A model generated the notes under the pieces. That model worked only from the letters and a program-made list of their open reading frames with translations, had not been told where the DNA came from and did no database searches. This document shows positions 57,431 through 64,000 of a stretch of 64,000 bases of DNA, one piece after another (within the stretch, counting starts at the first letter, position 1; each line of letters opens with the position of its first letter). Location of the stretch: assembly GCF_003933745.1 (NCBI RefSeq), contig NZ_RSEB01000003.1:744001-808000 (forward strand), given 5' to 3'. Source of the DNA: Glycomyces terrestris (GTDB lineage: Bacteria; Actinomycetota; Actinomycetes; Mycobacteriales; Micromonosporaceae). The translations under genes and the position numbers were made by a program.

Positions 57431-58018
57431 ATGACCCGAACCACCGCAGTCCCCCTGGCGCCCCGCCTCCGCCGCCGGGCCGCCGCCACCCTCCTCCCGC
57501 TCCTGGCCCCGCTCGCCCGCGCCCTCGGCTACCGCCTCCTGCGCATCCGCGACCGCGGCGGCCTCGGCCTCGACGACGGTGCGATTCCCTACGGCACCAG
57601 CGTCTTCGACGACGACGTCCCCGGCGTCGCCAACCTCGACCCGCCCTTCCTCGCGGCCCTGCGCCGCGCCGCGACGGACGCCGCCGCCGACGGCATCGCG
57701 TTCACCGTCAACAGCGGCTGGCGCACCCCCGCCTACCAGCGCCGGCTCCTGCGCGAAGCGGTCGCCGAACACGGCTCCCCCGAAGCCGCCGCCCGCTGGG
57801 TCTCCACCCCCGAGACGTCCTCCCACGTCTCGGGCGACGCGATCGACCTCGGCCCCGCCGACGCCCAGGCCTGGCTCGAGGCCCACGGCGCCGCGTACGG
57901 CCTGTGCCGCGTCTACCGCAACGAGCCCTGGCACTTCGAACACCGCCCCGACGCCCCCACCCGCGGCTGCCCGCCCCTGTACGACACCCCCGCATCAGAC
58001 CCCCGCCACCAGAGGTGA
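57431..58018 (+). CDS. vanY: VanY-type D-alanyl-D-alanine carboxypeptidase (M15)
   Basis: 195-aa zinc peptidase with an N-terminal hydrophobic anchor (about 17-38), acting outside the membrane on remaining pentapeptides ending in D-Ala. VNSGWRTPAYQ (about 93-103), zinc His132 and Asp139 in SSHVSGDAIDLG, and EPWHFEH (Glu165, His168) are the M15 signature. ATG 57431 fits the leaderless van promoter. It belongs to the same regulon as vanHAX and murF2. Confidence 0.88.
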   Translation: MTRTTAVPLAPRLRRRAAATLLPLLAPLARALGYRLLRIRDRGGLGLDDGAIPYGTSVFDDDVPGVANLDPPFLAALRRAATDAAADGIAFTVNSGWRTPAYQRRLLREAVAEHGSPEAAARWVSTPETSSHVSGDAIDLGPADAQAWLEAHGAAYGLCRVYRNEPWHFEHRPDAPTRGCPPLYDTPASDPRHQR

Positions 58019-58170
58019 CCCGCTCGCCTCCACGTTGAACCGATGCCCGTCCGTCGGGATCAGGCACGATCATCGCCGGAGATCAGTTGCAGCCCAAGGA
58101 TAACGACGGCGAAGGCGGCACATTGGGCAGCGACTTGAACCGGCCGTGCCAACAAACTTCGGCCGAGTCA

Positions 58171-58199
58171 TTGACTAGACATAGATGCATCTCTATAGT
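58171..58199 (+). promoter_or_regulatory. Promoter of the SGNH esterase gene
   Basis: Near-consensus TTGACT (58171-58176), 17-nt spacer and TATAGT (58194-58199), one of the best sigma-70-type promoters in the window. It leaves a leader of almost 200 nt. Confidence 0.75.
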
Positions 58200-58207
58200 T
58201 CGAGATG

Positions 58208-58229
58208 TCGAAATCGTCAAATGTTTCGA
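58208..58229. promoter_or_regulatory. Operator TCGAAA-N10-TTTCGA
   Basis: Perfect 6-bp arms placed from about +3 relative to the predicted transcription start, so a bound repressor would block initiation. The GAAA/TTTC arms fit glycan-responsive regulators. Confidence 0.6.
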
Positions 58230-58399
58230 AGCCGACCTGCGCCATGTGAGCGATAACTACCGCATCGGCCGGGTCCGCGGCAAGACGCAGGCTCGGCTCG
58301 GATCTCTCGAGGTGACGGGCGGGCTCGGTACGGGGGCCGAGCCCGGATCCCTCCGGCCACCTGAAACGGAAATGACCCTACGAATGCAAGGGGCAAGGG

Positions 58400-59500
58400 A
58401 TGCGAACAGCAAGGTGGCTCGGACCGATCGTGGCGCTCGGTCTCATGATGGGCCTGGTGGCGGCGCCGTTCGACACCGCCAGCGCGGAGTCGAACGGCGG
58501 GGTGCGGGTCATGCCGCTGGGCGACTCCATCACCGAGGGCACCGCCACCCCGGGCGGCTACCGGATCGGCCTGTGGCAGCGCCTCGCCGGCGGCGGGTAC
58601 ACCACCGACTTCGTCGGCTCGCAGTTCAACGGGCCGGGGAGCCTCGGCGACCACGACCACGAGGGCCACCCGGGCTGGCGCATCGACCAGATCCACGCGA
58701 ACATCGTCAACTGGCTGAACACCTACCAGCCGCAGACCGTGCTGCTGCACATCGGCACCAACGACATCCTCCAGAACCACGACGTCGCCGGCGCCCCGAA
58801 CCGGCTGTCCGCACTCATCGACCGGATCACCACCACGGCGCCGAACGCCGAGGTGTTCGTCGCCCAGATCACGCCGCTGGGGTGGAGCGAGGGGGACGCG
58901 GCGGTGAACCGCTTCAACGCGGCGATCCCCGGCATCGTGCAGGCCAAGGTCGACGCCGGCAAGAACGTGCACCTGGTCGACATGCACAGCGCCCTCACCG
59001 CCGCCGACCTGGACGACGGCGTCCACCCGACCGCCGCCGGATACGACAAGATGGCCGCGGTCTGGTACGCCGCGTTGCAGTCCGTGCCCGGCAGCATCGG
59101 GACGCCGGGGAACAGCACCGAGATCGTGGGCGCCCAGTCCGGCCGCTGCCTCGAGGTCACCGGGCTCGGCACCGCCAACGGCACCGGCGTGCAGCTGTGG
59201 GACTGCTGGGGCGGCTCCAACCAGCGGTGGACCTACACCGCGGGCAAGCAGCTCGTGGTGTACGGCAACAAGTGTCTGGACGCCCAAGGTCGGGGCACCG
59301 GCAACGGCACCGCGGTGATCATCTGGGACTGCAACGGGCAGGCCAACCAGCAGTGGAACCTCAACGCCAACGGCACCATCACCGGCGTGCAGTCCGGCCT
59401 GTGCCTGGACGCCTCGGGCTGGGGCACCGGCAACGGCACGAAGGTCCAGCTCTGGACCTGCGGCGCCGGACAGGCCAACCAGCAGTGGACCAGACGGTGA
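58400..59500 (+). CDS. Secreted SGNH (GDSL-type) esterase with C-terminal ricin-B lectin domain
   Basis: 366-aa secreted protein: signal peptide 1-29 (cleavage ASA-E). SGNH blocks: GDSITEG with nucleophile Ser43, GTND at about 119-122, and DGVHPT at about 206-211 (Asp/His). A CBM13/ricin-B beta-trefoil (about 238-366) has three QW-type repeats (NQRW, NQQW, NQQW). Likely a carbohydrate esterase deacetylating plant polysaccharide, targeted by its lectin domain. It sits upstream of GH62 and shares the theme. Confidence 0.9.
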   Translation: MRTARWLGPIVALGLMMGLVAAPFDTASAESNGGVRVMPLGDSITEGTATPGGYRIGLWQRLAGGGYTTDFVGSQFNGPGSLGDHDHEGHPGWRIDQIHANIVNWLNTYQPQTVLLHIGTNDILQNHDVAGAPNRLSALIDRITTTAPNAEVFVAQITPLGWSEGDAAVNRFNAAIPGIVQAKVDAGKNVHLVDMHSALTAADLDDGVHPTAAGYDKMAAVWYAALQSVPGSIGTPGNSTEIVGAQSGRCLEVTGLGTANGTGVQLWDCWGGSNQRWTYTAGKQLVVYGNKCLDAQGRGTGNGTAVIIWDCNGQANQQWNLNANGTITGVQSGLCLDASGWGTGNGTKVQLWTCGAGQANQQWTRR

Positions 59501-59666
59501 CCGCGGCTTCAGGCGCGAGTCGCAGTGGTCCCGTGATCGCGATCGCCGATACGACCGCTCAACGCGCTGCGATCCGACCGAACGCCGGTCCGCGACCCCC
59601 CGGTCCCCTCCATAGCAACGATCCCGCATCCCCATGACCCGAAGAATCTCAACGAAGGAGGCCACC

Positions 59667-61136
59667 ATGGCCTGGATGGAAAACCCCAAGAGCCGCAGGC
59701 GGATGCTCCTCGGCGGAGCCGGCGTGCTCGCCGGGGCCGCCGCCGCGACCGTACTCAGCCCGTTCACCGCGGCAGCCGCCACCGTCGACACCGCCGCCTG
59801 GTATGTGCTGGTGAACCGCAGCAGCGGCAAGGTCCTGGACGTCAGCGGTGCGTCCACCGCCGACGGGGCCCTGCTGCAACAGTGGACCCGCACGAACTCC
59901 AACAACCAGCAGTTCCAGTTCGTGGACGCCGGCGGCGGCTACTACCGGATCAGGGCGCGGCACTCGGGCAAGATGCTCGACGTCTCCGGCTGGTCGACCG
60001 CCGACGGTGCCGCCATCCACCAGTGGACCGACCACGGCGGCGCCAACCAGCAGTTCCGGCTGGCCGACTCCGCCGGCGGCTACGTCCGCCTGATCAACCG
60101 CAACAGCAACAAGGCGGTCGAGGTCCAGGGCGCGGCGGCCAACGACGGCGCGAGCGTCGTGCAGTACAGCGACTGGGGCGGCGCCAACCAGCAGTGGCAG
60201 CTCGCCCTCGTCGGCGGTGGCGCCGCCTGCGGGCTCCCGTCGACGTACCGCTGGACCTCGACGGGCCCGCTCGCGCAGCCGAAGAACGGGCAGGTCTCGC
60301 TCAAGGACTTCACCGCCGTCCGCCACAACGGCCAGTACCTCGTCTACGCGACGACGCACGACACCGGAGACGCCTGGAACTCGGTGGTCTTCAGCCCGTT
60401 CACCAACTGGTCCGACATGGCCTCGGCCGCCCAGACCAGGGTGACGAGCTTCAACCCGGTGGCCCCGACGCTGATCTACTTCGCCCCGAAGAACATCTGG
60501 GTGATCGCCTACCAGTGGGGCTGGCCGTACAAGTTCTCCTACCGCACGTCGACCAACCCCGCCGACCCCAACAGCTGGGGCCCGCACCAGGAGCTCTTCA
60601 ACGGGCAGATCCCCGTGAACAACCCCATCGACCAGACCCTCATCGCCGACGACCAGAACATGTACCTGTTCTTCGCGAACGACGAGGGCCAGATCTACCG
60701 CTGCAGCATGCCCCTCGGGAACTTCCCGAGCAGCTTCGGCACGAGCTACCAGCTCGTCATGAGCGACACGAGGGAGAACCTGTTCGAGGCCGTCGAGGTC
60801 TACAAGGTCCAGGGCCAGAACCAGTACCTCATGATCGTCGAGGCCATGGGCAGGCAGGGCCGCTACTTCCGCTCGTTCACGGCCACCAGCCTGAACGGCA
60901 CCTGGACGCCGCAGGCCGCGACGGAGAGCAACCCCTTCGCCGGCAAGGCCAACAGCGGTGCCACGTGGACCAACGACATCAGCCACGGCGACCTGGTGCG
61001 CACCAACCCCGACCAGACCAAGACCATCGACCCCTGCAACCTGCAATTCCTCTACCAGGGCCGCGACCCCAGCTCCGACGGCATGGACTACGGCCTCCTC
61101 CCCTACCGCCCGGGCCTCCTGACCCTCCAGCGCTAG
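59667..61136 (+). CDS. Secreted GH62 alpha-L-arabinofuranosidase with N-terminal ricin-B lectin domain
   Basis: 489-aa secreted enzyme. Tat signal SRRRML (9-14) and cleavage near AAA about residue 38; a CBM13/ricin-B domain at about 40-180 (repeated NQQF/NQQW) and GH62 from about 187 with [30 protein letters not shown] (catalytic Asp), [13 protein letters not shown], and the terminal [10 protein letters not shown]. It removes arabinose from arabinoxylan. ATG 59667 has AAGGAGG 5 nt upstream; the longer frame is not supported. No own promoter was seen; it may be read with the esterase gene. Confidence 0.92.
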   Translation: MAWMENPKSRRRMLLGGAGVLAGAAAATVLSPFTAAAATVDTAAWYVLVNRSSGKVLDVSGASTADGALLQQWTRTNSNNQQFQFVDAGGGYYRIRARHSGKMLDVSGWSTADGAAIHQWTDHGGANQQFRLADSAGGYVRLINRNSNKAVEVQGAAANDGASVVQYSDWGGANQQWQLALVGGGAACGLPSTYRWTSTGPLAQPKNGQVSLKDFTAVRHNGQYLVYATTHDTGDAWNSVVFSPFTNWSDMASAAQTRVTSFNPVAPTLIYFAPKNIWVIAYQWGWPYKFSYRTSTNPADPNSWGPHQELFNGQIPVNNPIDQTLIADDQNMYLFFANDEGQIYRCSMPLGNFPSSFGTSYQLVMSDTRENLFEAVEVYKVQGQNQYLMIVEAMGRQGRYFRSFTATSLNGTWTPQAATESNPFAGKANSGATWTNDISHGDLVRTNPDQTKTIDPCNLQFLYQGRDPSSDGMDYGLLPYRPGLLTLQR

Positions 61137-61176
61137 CACCCCAACCCAAGTCCAACTCGAATATCCCGAACCAACC

Positions 61177-61201
61177 GGGCGGGCTCCCCACGAGCCCGCC
61201 C
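61177..61201 (+). terminator. Terminator of the GH62 gene
   Basis: Perfect 10-bp stem GGGCGGGCTC / GAGCCCGCCC with a 5-nt loop. Confidence 0.85.
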
Positions 61202-61247
61202 GCATCAGCCCAGAGACTTCCCATCCGCAATCACTCCTGGAACAGCA

Positions 61248-61278
61248 AAGAGCGGCCATCACCACGATGACCGCTCTT
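61248..61278 (-). terminator. Terminator of the (displaced) tRNA-Ala gene
   Basis: AAGAGCGG / CCGCTCTT with an inner CATC/GATG pair and one mismatch. On the minus strand it lies just downstream of the tRNA 3' end. Confidence 0.6.
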
Positions 61279-61296
61279 CTGCTCGATATCCGAGTC

Positions 61297-61339
61297 TGTG
61301 GAGCTTAGGGGATTCGAACCCCTGACCTTTTCCATGCCA
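61297..61339 (-). other. 3' half of tRNA-Ala(GGC): attachment site of an integrated element
   Basis: The minus strand reads, from the anticodon loop on, TGGCAT, GGAAA (3' anticodon stem), AGGTC, T-arm AGGGG-TTCGAAT-CCCCT, acceptor AAGCTCC, discriminator A and CA. U70 (for the G3:U70 identity pair) and A73 are those of tRNA-Ala, and the anticodon would be GGC. The 5' half is absent: no D-arm or acceptor partner precedes it. This is the usual displaced copy left by integration into a tRNA. Confidence 0.72.
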
Positions 61340-61481
61340 TAGAACTAGACGTCTAGGTCTCCTAGATGTATCGATTGGATGCGGCTTGGACTAGGGATCT
61401 GTCCGAACGGCTACCATGCTCGATCCGAATCGCTGACCACTACGGGCTTCGCAAGCCATATCACGGGCTTAAGCTCCATGC

Positions 61482-62417
61482 ATGGCAACAGCATCCACGT
61501 CAGAGCACGATGACGAGCTTCCCGAGGCTGCCCATGAGTTCGCGTACATCGATGCGGCGCGCACACAGTCTCTGCTCGCGTACCTCTTCGATGGCCTTCC
61601 CAACGCGGTCCAGACCGTCAGAAACTCCGGCAAGTTCAAGCTGGGTCTGAGGTACATCGCCTCGGCTGAATACGAAGCCCGAAGCGGCCAGGAAAGTGAA
61701 ACTAGGTCACAGGATCTAGACTCCCTCCACTACCAGGTTCTGGAGTTGGCTCTCGAATCCGTAGGTTTCCTGCGTGATATCACTGACGAACTTACCGGGG
61801 CTGAAGTCTGGAATACAACCATTCAGGAGCTAGCGCCGCCGGGCAAACTGATCAGAGTTACGGGACCGACGACGATGATCGACTACCGCAAGGTCCTGCA
61901 ATCATTTCAAAAGATCTATCCATACTTCAATTCTGATAGCTCATCTAAGAAGGGGCCCAGGCCCAAGAGTTTGGCCGACAAGTTCGCAAGCGGCGATACT
62001 CTAACAATCATCGCTGCTCTTGAAGAGCTATCGCCTGAAGGTGTCAGTATCCGTATCGAGCCACATGGGTCGGATCTCCCGAACTGCGGCTTCGTCGGCA
62101 CACTGGACCCGCGCTACTTCCGCGACGATGGAGGGTCCTTCGCGATTCGTCACGGATATAAGCCTCAACTGTGGACAACTGTGGCTTACATCAGCCGGTA
62201 TGCTGACACCGATGTCGCAGATGTGACCGCCATCTCCGATCCTATCCAGAACCTGTATACCGGAGAACGGATCGACCGCGGTGCTCTCGCCAAGATTGTA
62301 CAGGGAGTTGGAAACTATATGGGAGACTTCGGAATGACCGAGGCTCCAACTGCACCAGGTGGCGCTATTACGCCAATTGCGGTGTACAAACATATTACGA
62401 AATATGAGGTTGAATGA
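61482..62417 (+). CDS. Unrecognised 311-aa protein of the integrated element (DUF6414-like guess)
   Basis: Soluble 311-aa protein with FAYIDAARTQSLLAYLFDGLP (about 19-39) at the N-terminus, then helical parts with many acidic residues, KKGPRPKSLADKF (about 151-163) and a C-terminal beta-containing part (VAYISRYADTDVADVTAI). The opening resembles the DUF6414 pattern of a tyrosine-aspartate turn followed by a helix, but I am not sure. Codons are far less GC-rich at third positions than core genes. ATG 61482 has no good ribosome-binding site. It stands alone in the element and is a candidate for a novel function such as defence. Confidence 0.55.
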   Translation: MATASTSEHDDELPEAAHEFAYIDAARTQSLLAYLFDGLPNAVQTVRNSGKFKLGLRYIASAEYEARSGQESETRSQDLDSLHYQVLELALESVGFLRDITDELTGAEVWNTTIQELAPPGKLIRVTGPTTMIDYRKVLQSFQKIYPYFNSDSSSKKGPRPKSLADKFASGDTLTIIAALEELSPEGVSIRIEPHGSDLPNCGFVGTLDPRYFRDDGGSFAIRHGYKPQLWTTVAYISRYADTDVADVTAISDPIQNLYTGERIDRGALAKIVQGVGNYMGDFGMTEAPTAPGGAITPIAVYKHITKYEVE

Positions 62418-62945
62418 CGGCCATGCGAATTCCTTCTGCATAGGTGGGACGGCTCGCCACCTTGCCGCAGCCGACGCTTGCGGCGGCAAGTAGCCCTCTC
62501 TGCTCCTGCGATGGTGCCGCCGACCGCCACGGTCTCGATCCCAAGAGACCCGGACGCCGTTCATTCGGCCTGGGCAAGAACGGAGCCGGAGTCTCGCGCG
62601 TCGACCACAGGCGGTGGTGTCGGATCGCGACGCTCGCCCCGATCCCTCTGTCGCTGCCCTGGCGCCCCTGCGCCCACCTGGATCGGAGTCCTGCCCGTGT
62701 CGGCCGTACTTCGTCTGGTTCGTCTCGTTGGCGCCGCCGCCCGCGGAACGGCCGGAGGCCGCACGCCCCGGGCGAGCGGCGTGCGCCAGGCGCGCGAAGC
62801 GCGCCCTTGATCCAGTAGAGAAAGTTTGAACACAAGCCGGGGCTACCAGGTTCATGAGCGCCGTTCGGCTAGTCTCAGATTCCACTGATGCTTCGGTTGG
62901 TCCGAATGTCGGTGAAAGCCCGTCCACCCCGTTAGGCGGTGTCTC
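62418..62945. other. Gene-free stretch with two short hairpins
   Basis: Several overlapping frames on both strands look like noise. Hairpins GCACGCC/GGCGTGC (62761-62784) and GGCGCGC-GAA-GCGCGCC (62789-62805) are present near the end of a GC-rich patch. Confidence 0.5.
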
Positions 62946-63065
62946 TTGTTCGATCGAGATTCGGATATCAACGTAACCGCAATACTCATTGGTGTTGCGG
63001 TGCTGGTGCTTTGCGGCCTTGGTTGTCTTGGAATGACAGGAGGAGGCGGCGGTCCCTGGCAGTAG
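62946..63065 (+). CDS. Candidate 39-aa membrane peptide
   Basis: TTG-initiated frame (AGGCGG 6 nt upstream; only start available after an upstream stop) encoding one hydrophobic segment, ILIGVAVLVLCGLGCLGM, and a tail TGGGGGPWQ. A hairpin terminator follows at once. Small single-helix peptides of this kind are common beside XRE regulators in mobile elements. No homologue is recognised. Confidence 0.4.
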   Translation: MFDRDSDINVTAILIGVAVLVLCGLGCLGMTGGGGGPWQ

Positions 63066-63071
63066 ACATCG

Positions 63072-63099
63072 GGTGGCAGTCGAACCTTTGGCTGCCACC
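63072..63099. terminator. Bidirectional terminator
   Basis: GGTGGCAG / CTGCCACC with a 12-nt loop between the 39-aa ORF and the convergent regulator gene. Confidence 0.7.
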
Positions 63100-63110
63100 T
63101 ACACGGAGAC

Positions 63111-64000
63111 CTACCCAGCGAGGGCGCGGAGACGTTCCTGAAAGTCCTTGGTGGCGCTCTCTTCCGGGAATCGCTGCTGGAGTTCGCCGGACAGTTCGCC
63201 TGCGACCATGAGCAGGGACGGCAAAGACTTCCGCTCGGAGTCGAAGACTCGGTCCGCCTGCTCGATTGCCTGGTCAAGCTCGCCTTTCCGAGCGGCCGTG
63301 ATCGCGAGGACCAGGCGGGCCTCCTGGTTCCTCATCGGCGAGATCTCAATGCCGTTCGGCGTGGTCCCGAACTTGATCACTTCGCCTGCGTACTGAGTCG
63401 CGAGGTCGTAGTCCTGTGCCTGCGAGTACGCGTCCATGGCGTAGAACTGCCACTTCGGAAGGTCGATCGCGAAGTGGTTATCTGACCGTGAGGGAGCCTC
63501 GAAGCGCTCAAGGATCTCCGCGCCCTCGTCTAGGGCCCTGCGGACACCCTGGACGTCCCCGAGTCGACCGAGCGCCTTGGCCTCCTGCCCGATGAGTTGG
63601 ACGGCGAAGTTGTGTCCTGCCGCGAGGTGGCGGCCCTCGGCAACCGCGTTGAGAACATCGGGATAGCGCCCCTGGGTCAGAGCGATCCACGCCTTCATTT
63701 CGAGGGCCCAACCGTGGATCTCGGGCGCTCCGGCCTCGACGCCGAGGTTCGACGCCATGATGCGGGTTGCCTCGGCCGATGCTCGCATACCGAGGTCGTA
63801 CTCAAGGCAACCGATGAGTAGTGCGAGCCACCCAGCGTTGACTAGCAGCTCCCTATGAGCTTGCAGCCCAATGGGTTGCTTGATCATTCGAGCGACCTCG
63901 CGGAGCCACCTGTGGCCCTCGGCGCGAAGCTGGGTCGGGTCGGTGGTGGCGTACTGGCAACAGAGGTCCTCGACCGTGGACCGGAGGGCTTCAATGGTGG
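63111..64000 (-). CDS. TPR-type regulator (C-terminal part of an XRE/TPR protein, cut by window end)
   Basis: The frame enters from the right edge and ends at 63111. Visible residues form TPR-like helix pairs: GWLALLIGCLEYDLG, WALEMKAWIALTQGRY, AKALGRLGDVQGVRRALDEG, LVLAITAARKGELDQAI. This is the C-terminal sensor domain of Streptomyces-type XRE-TPR regulators; the HTH would lie outside the window. The ATG at 63887 is internal. Lower GC than the core genes. Confidence 0.75.
   Translation of the reverse strand, partial: TIEALRSTVEDLCCQYATTDPTQLRAEGHRWLREVARMIKQPIGLQAHRELLVNAGWLALLIGCLEYDLGMRASAEATRIMASNLGVEAGAPEIHGWALEMKAWIALTQGRYPDVLNAVAEGRHLAAGHNFAVQLIGQEAKALGRLGDVQGVRRALDEGAEILERFEAPSRSDNHFAIDLPKWQFYAMDAYSQAQDYDLATQYAGEVIKFGTTPNGIEISPMRNQEARLVLAITAARKGELDQAIEQADRVFDSERKSLPSLLMVAGELSGELQQRFPEESATKDFQERLRALAG

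Larger units (their letters stand above)
61340..64000. mobile_element. Left end of a tRNA-Ala-integrated element (continues beyond the window)
   Basis: From the tRNA fragment rightwards the sequence is clearly less GC-rich and codon use is unlike the rest, genes are sparse and of unknown type, and a TPR-type regulator is present. No integrase is in the visible 2.7 kb; it would be expected beside the intact tRNA-Ala at the other end. Extent unknown. Confidence 0.5.

Noticed and set aside
61297-61480. tmRNA 3' end or a complete tRNA
   Set aside because: The anticodon loop and 3' anticodon stem fit tRNA-Ala(GGC) and the acceptor is AAGCTCC-A; no 5' acceptor partner occurs at tRNA distance. An AAGCTCC on the plus strand at 61470 is too far and likely chance.
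62170-62178. TGTGGACAA (Streptomyces-type DnaA box)
   Set aside because: Single copy inside a coding sequence; expected by chance.
62395-62835. 146-aa minus-strand ORF in the element
   Set aside because: Overlaps other frames of similar length, no family features, no start signals; likely non-coding.

Overview
The window is high-GC (roughly 70% or more), densely packed DNA with GTG and TTG starts, many leaderless starts (a TANNNT-type -10 about 7 nt before the start codon) and overlapping stop/start codons. Together with the gene content (tsaE-tsaB-rimI-tsaD beside alr, WXG100/YbaB type VII secretion genes, PrpR, vanHAX with a second murF) this points to a filamentous-type actinomycete. Glycomycetaceae or a relative is a guess; no marker gene fixes the genus.

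Layout. 1-6.9 kb: TetR fragment, dicarboxylate symporter, a pair of fluoride channels, a secreted subtilase and an SDR. 7-15.4 kb: cobalamin-riboswitch-controlled metE carrying a perfect parS palindrome, then the housekeeping block alr, alpha/beta hydrolase, tsaE, tsaB, rimI, tsaD, followed by a DinB-type protein. 15.4-19.1 kb: a nucleotidyltransferase and a minus-strand type VII secretion toxin operon (YbaB, WXG100, WXG-like carrier, YwqJ-like deaminase, YwqK-like immunity protein, second small acidic protein). 19.2-31.4 kb: EEP phosphodiesterase, DHFR-like protein, a tandem-repeat tract, GNAT, LD-carboxypeptidase, membrane protein, a GH92-glycosyltransferase pair, a candidate small-RNA/peptide unit, a SigE-type sigma factor with a membrane partner, PIN remnant, rhodanese, aldo-keto reductase. 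31.4-38.9 kb: DUF2975/XRE pair with a large operator, ECF41 sigma factor, arginine deiminase and antiporter, UspA, a degenerate repeat array, GH43 enzyme, and a second modular repeat array. 39-50.8 kb: Kup potassium transporter, prpR with divergent prpDBC, ArsR-SRPBCC, LigD-type polymerase, SDR, pectate lyase.

50.8-58.0 kb is a complete glycopeptide-resistance locus: murF2, vanH-vanA-vanX-GNAT, vanS-vanR and a VanY-type carboxypeptidase. VanH makes D-lactate, VanA joins it to D-Ala, VanX removes D-Ala-D-Ala, MurF2 can add the depsipeptide to the precursor, and VanY trims residual D-Ala ends. Three promoters (murF2, vanH, vanY) share one repeat architecture with identical spacing, a probable VanR regulon signature. 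MurF2 is preceded by a 16-codon leader ORF that overlaps its start.

58.4-61.1 kb encodes two secreted lectin-domain enzymes (SGNH esterase, GH62 arabinofuranosidase); with GH43, GH92 and pectate lyase this implies plant-polysaccharide use. At 61.3 kb lies the displaced 3' half of a tRNA-Ala(GGC). From there to the right edge the sequence is less GC-rich and carries an unrecognised 311-aa protein, a possible 39-aa membrane peptide and a TPR-type regulator cut by the window edge: the left end of an integrated element whose other end is outside the window.
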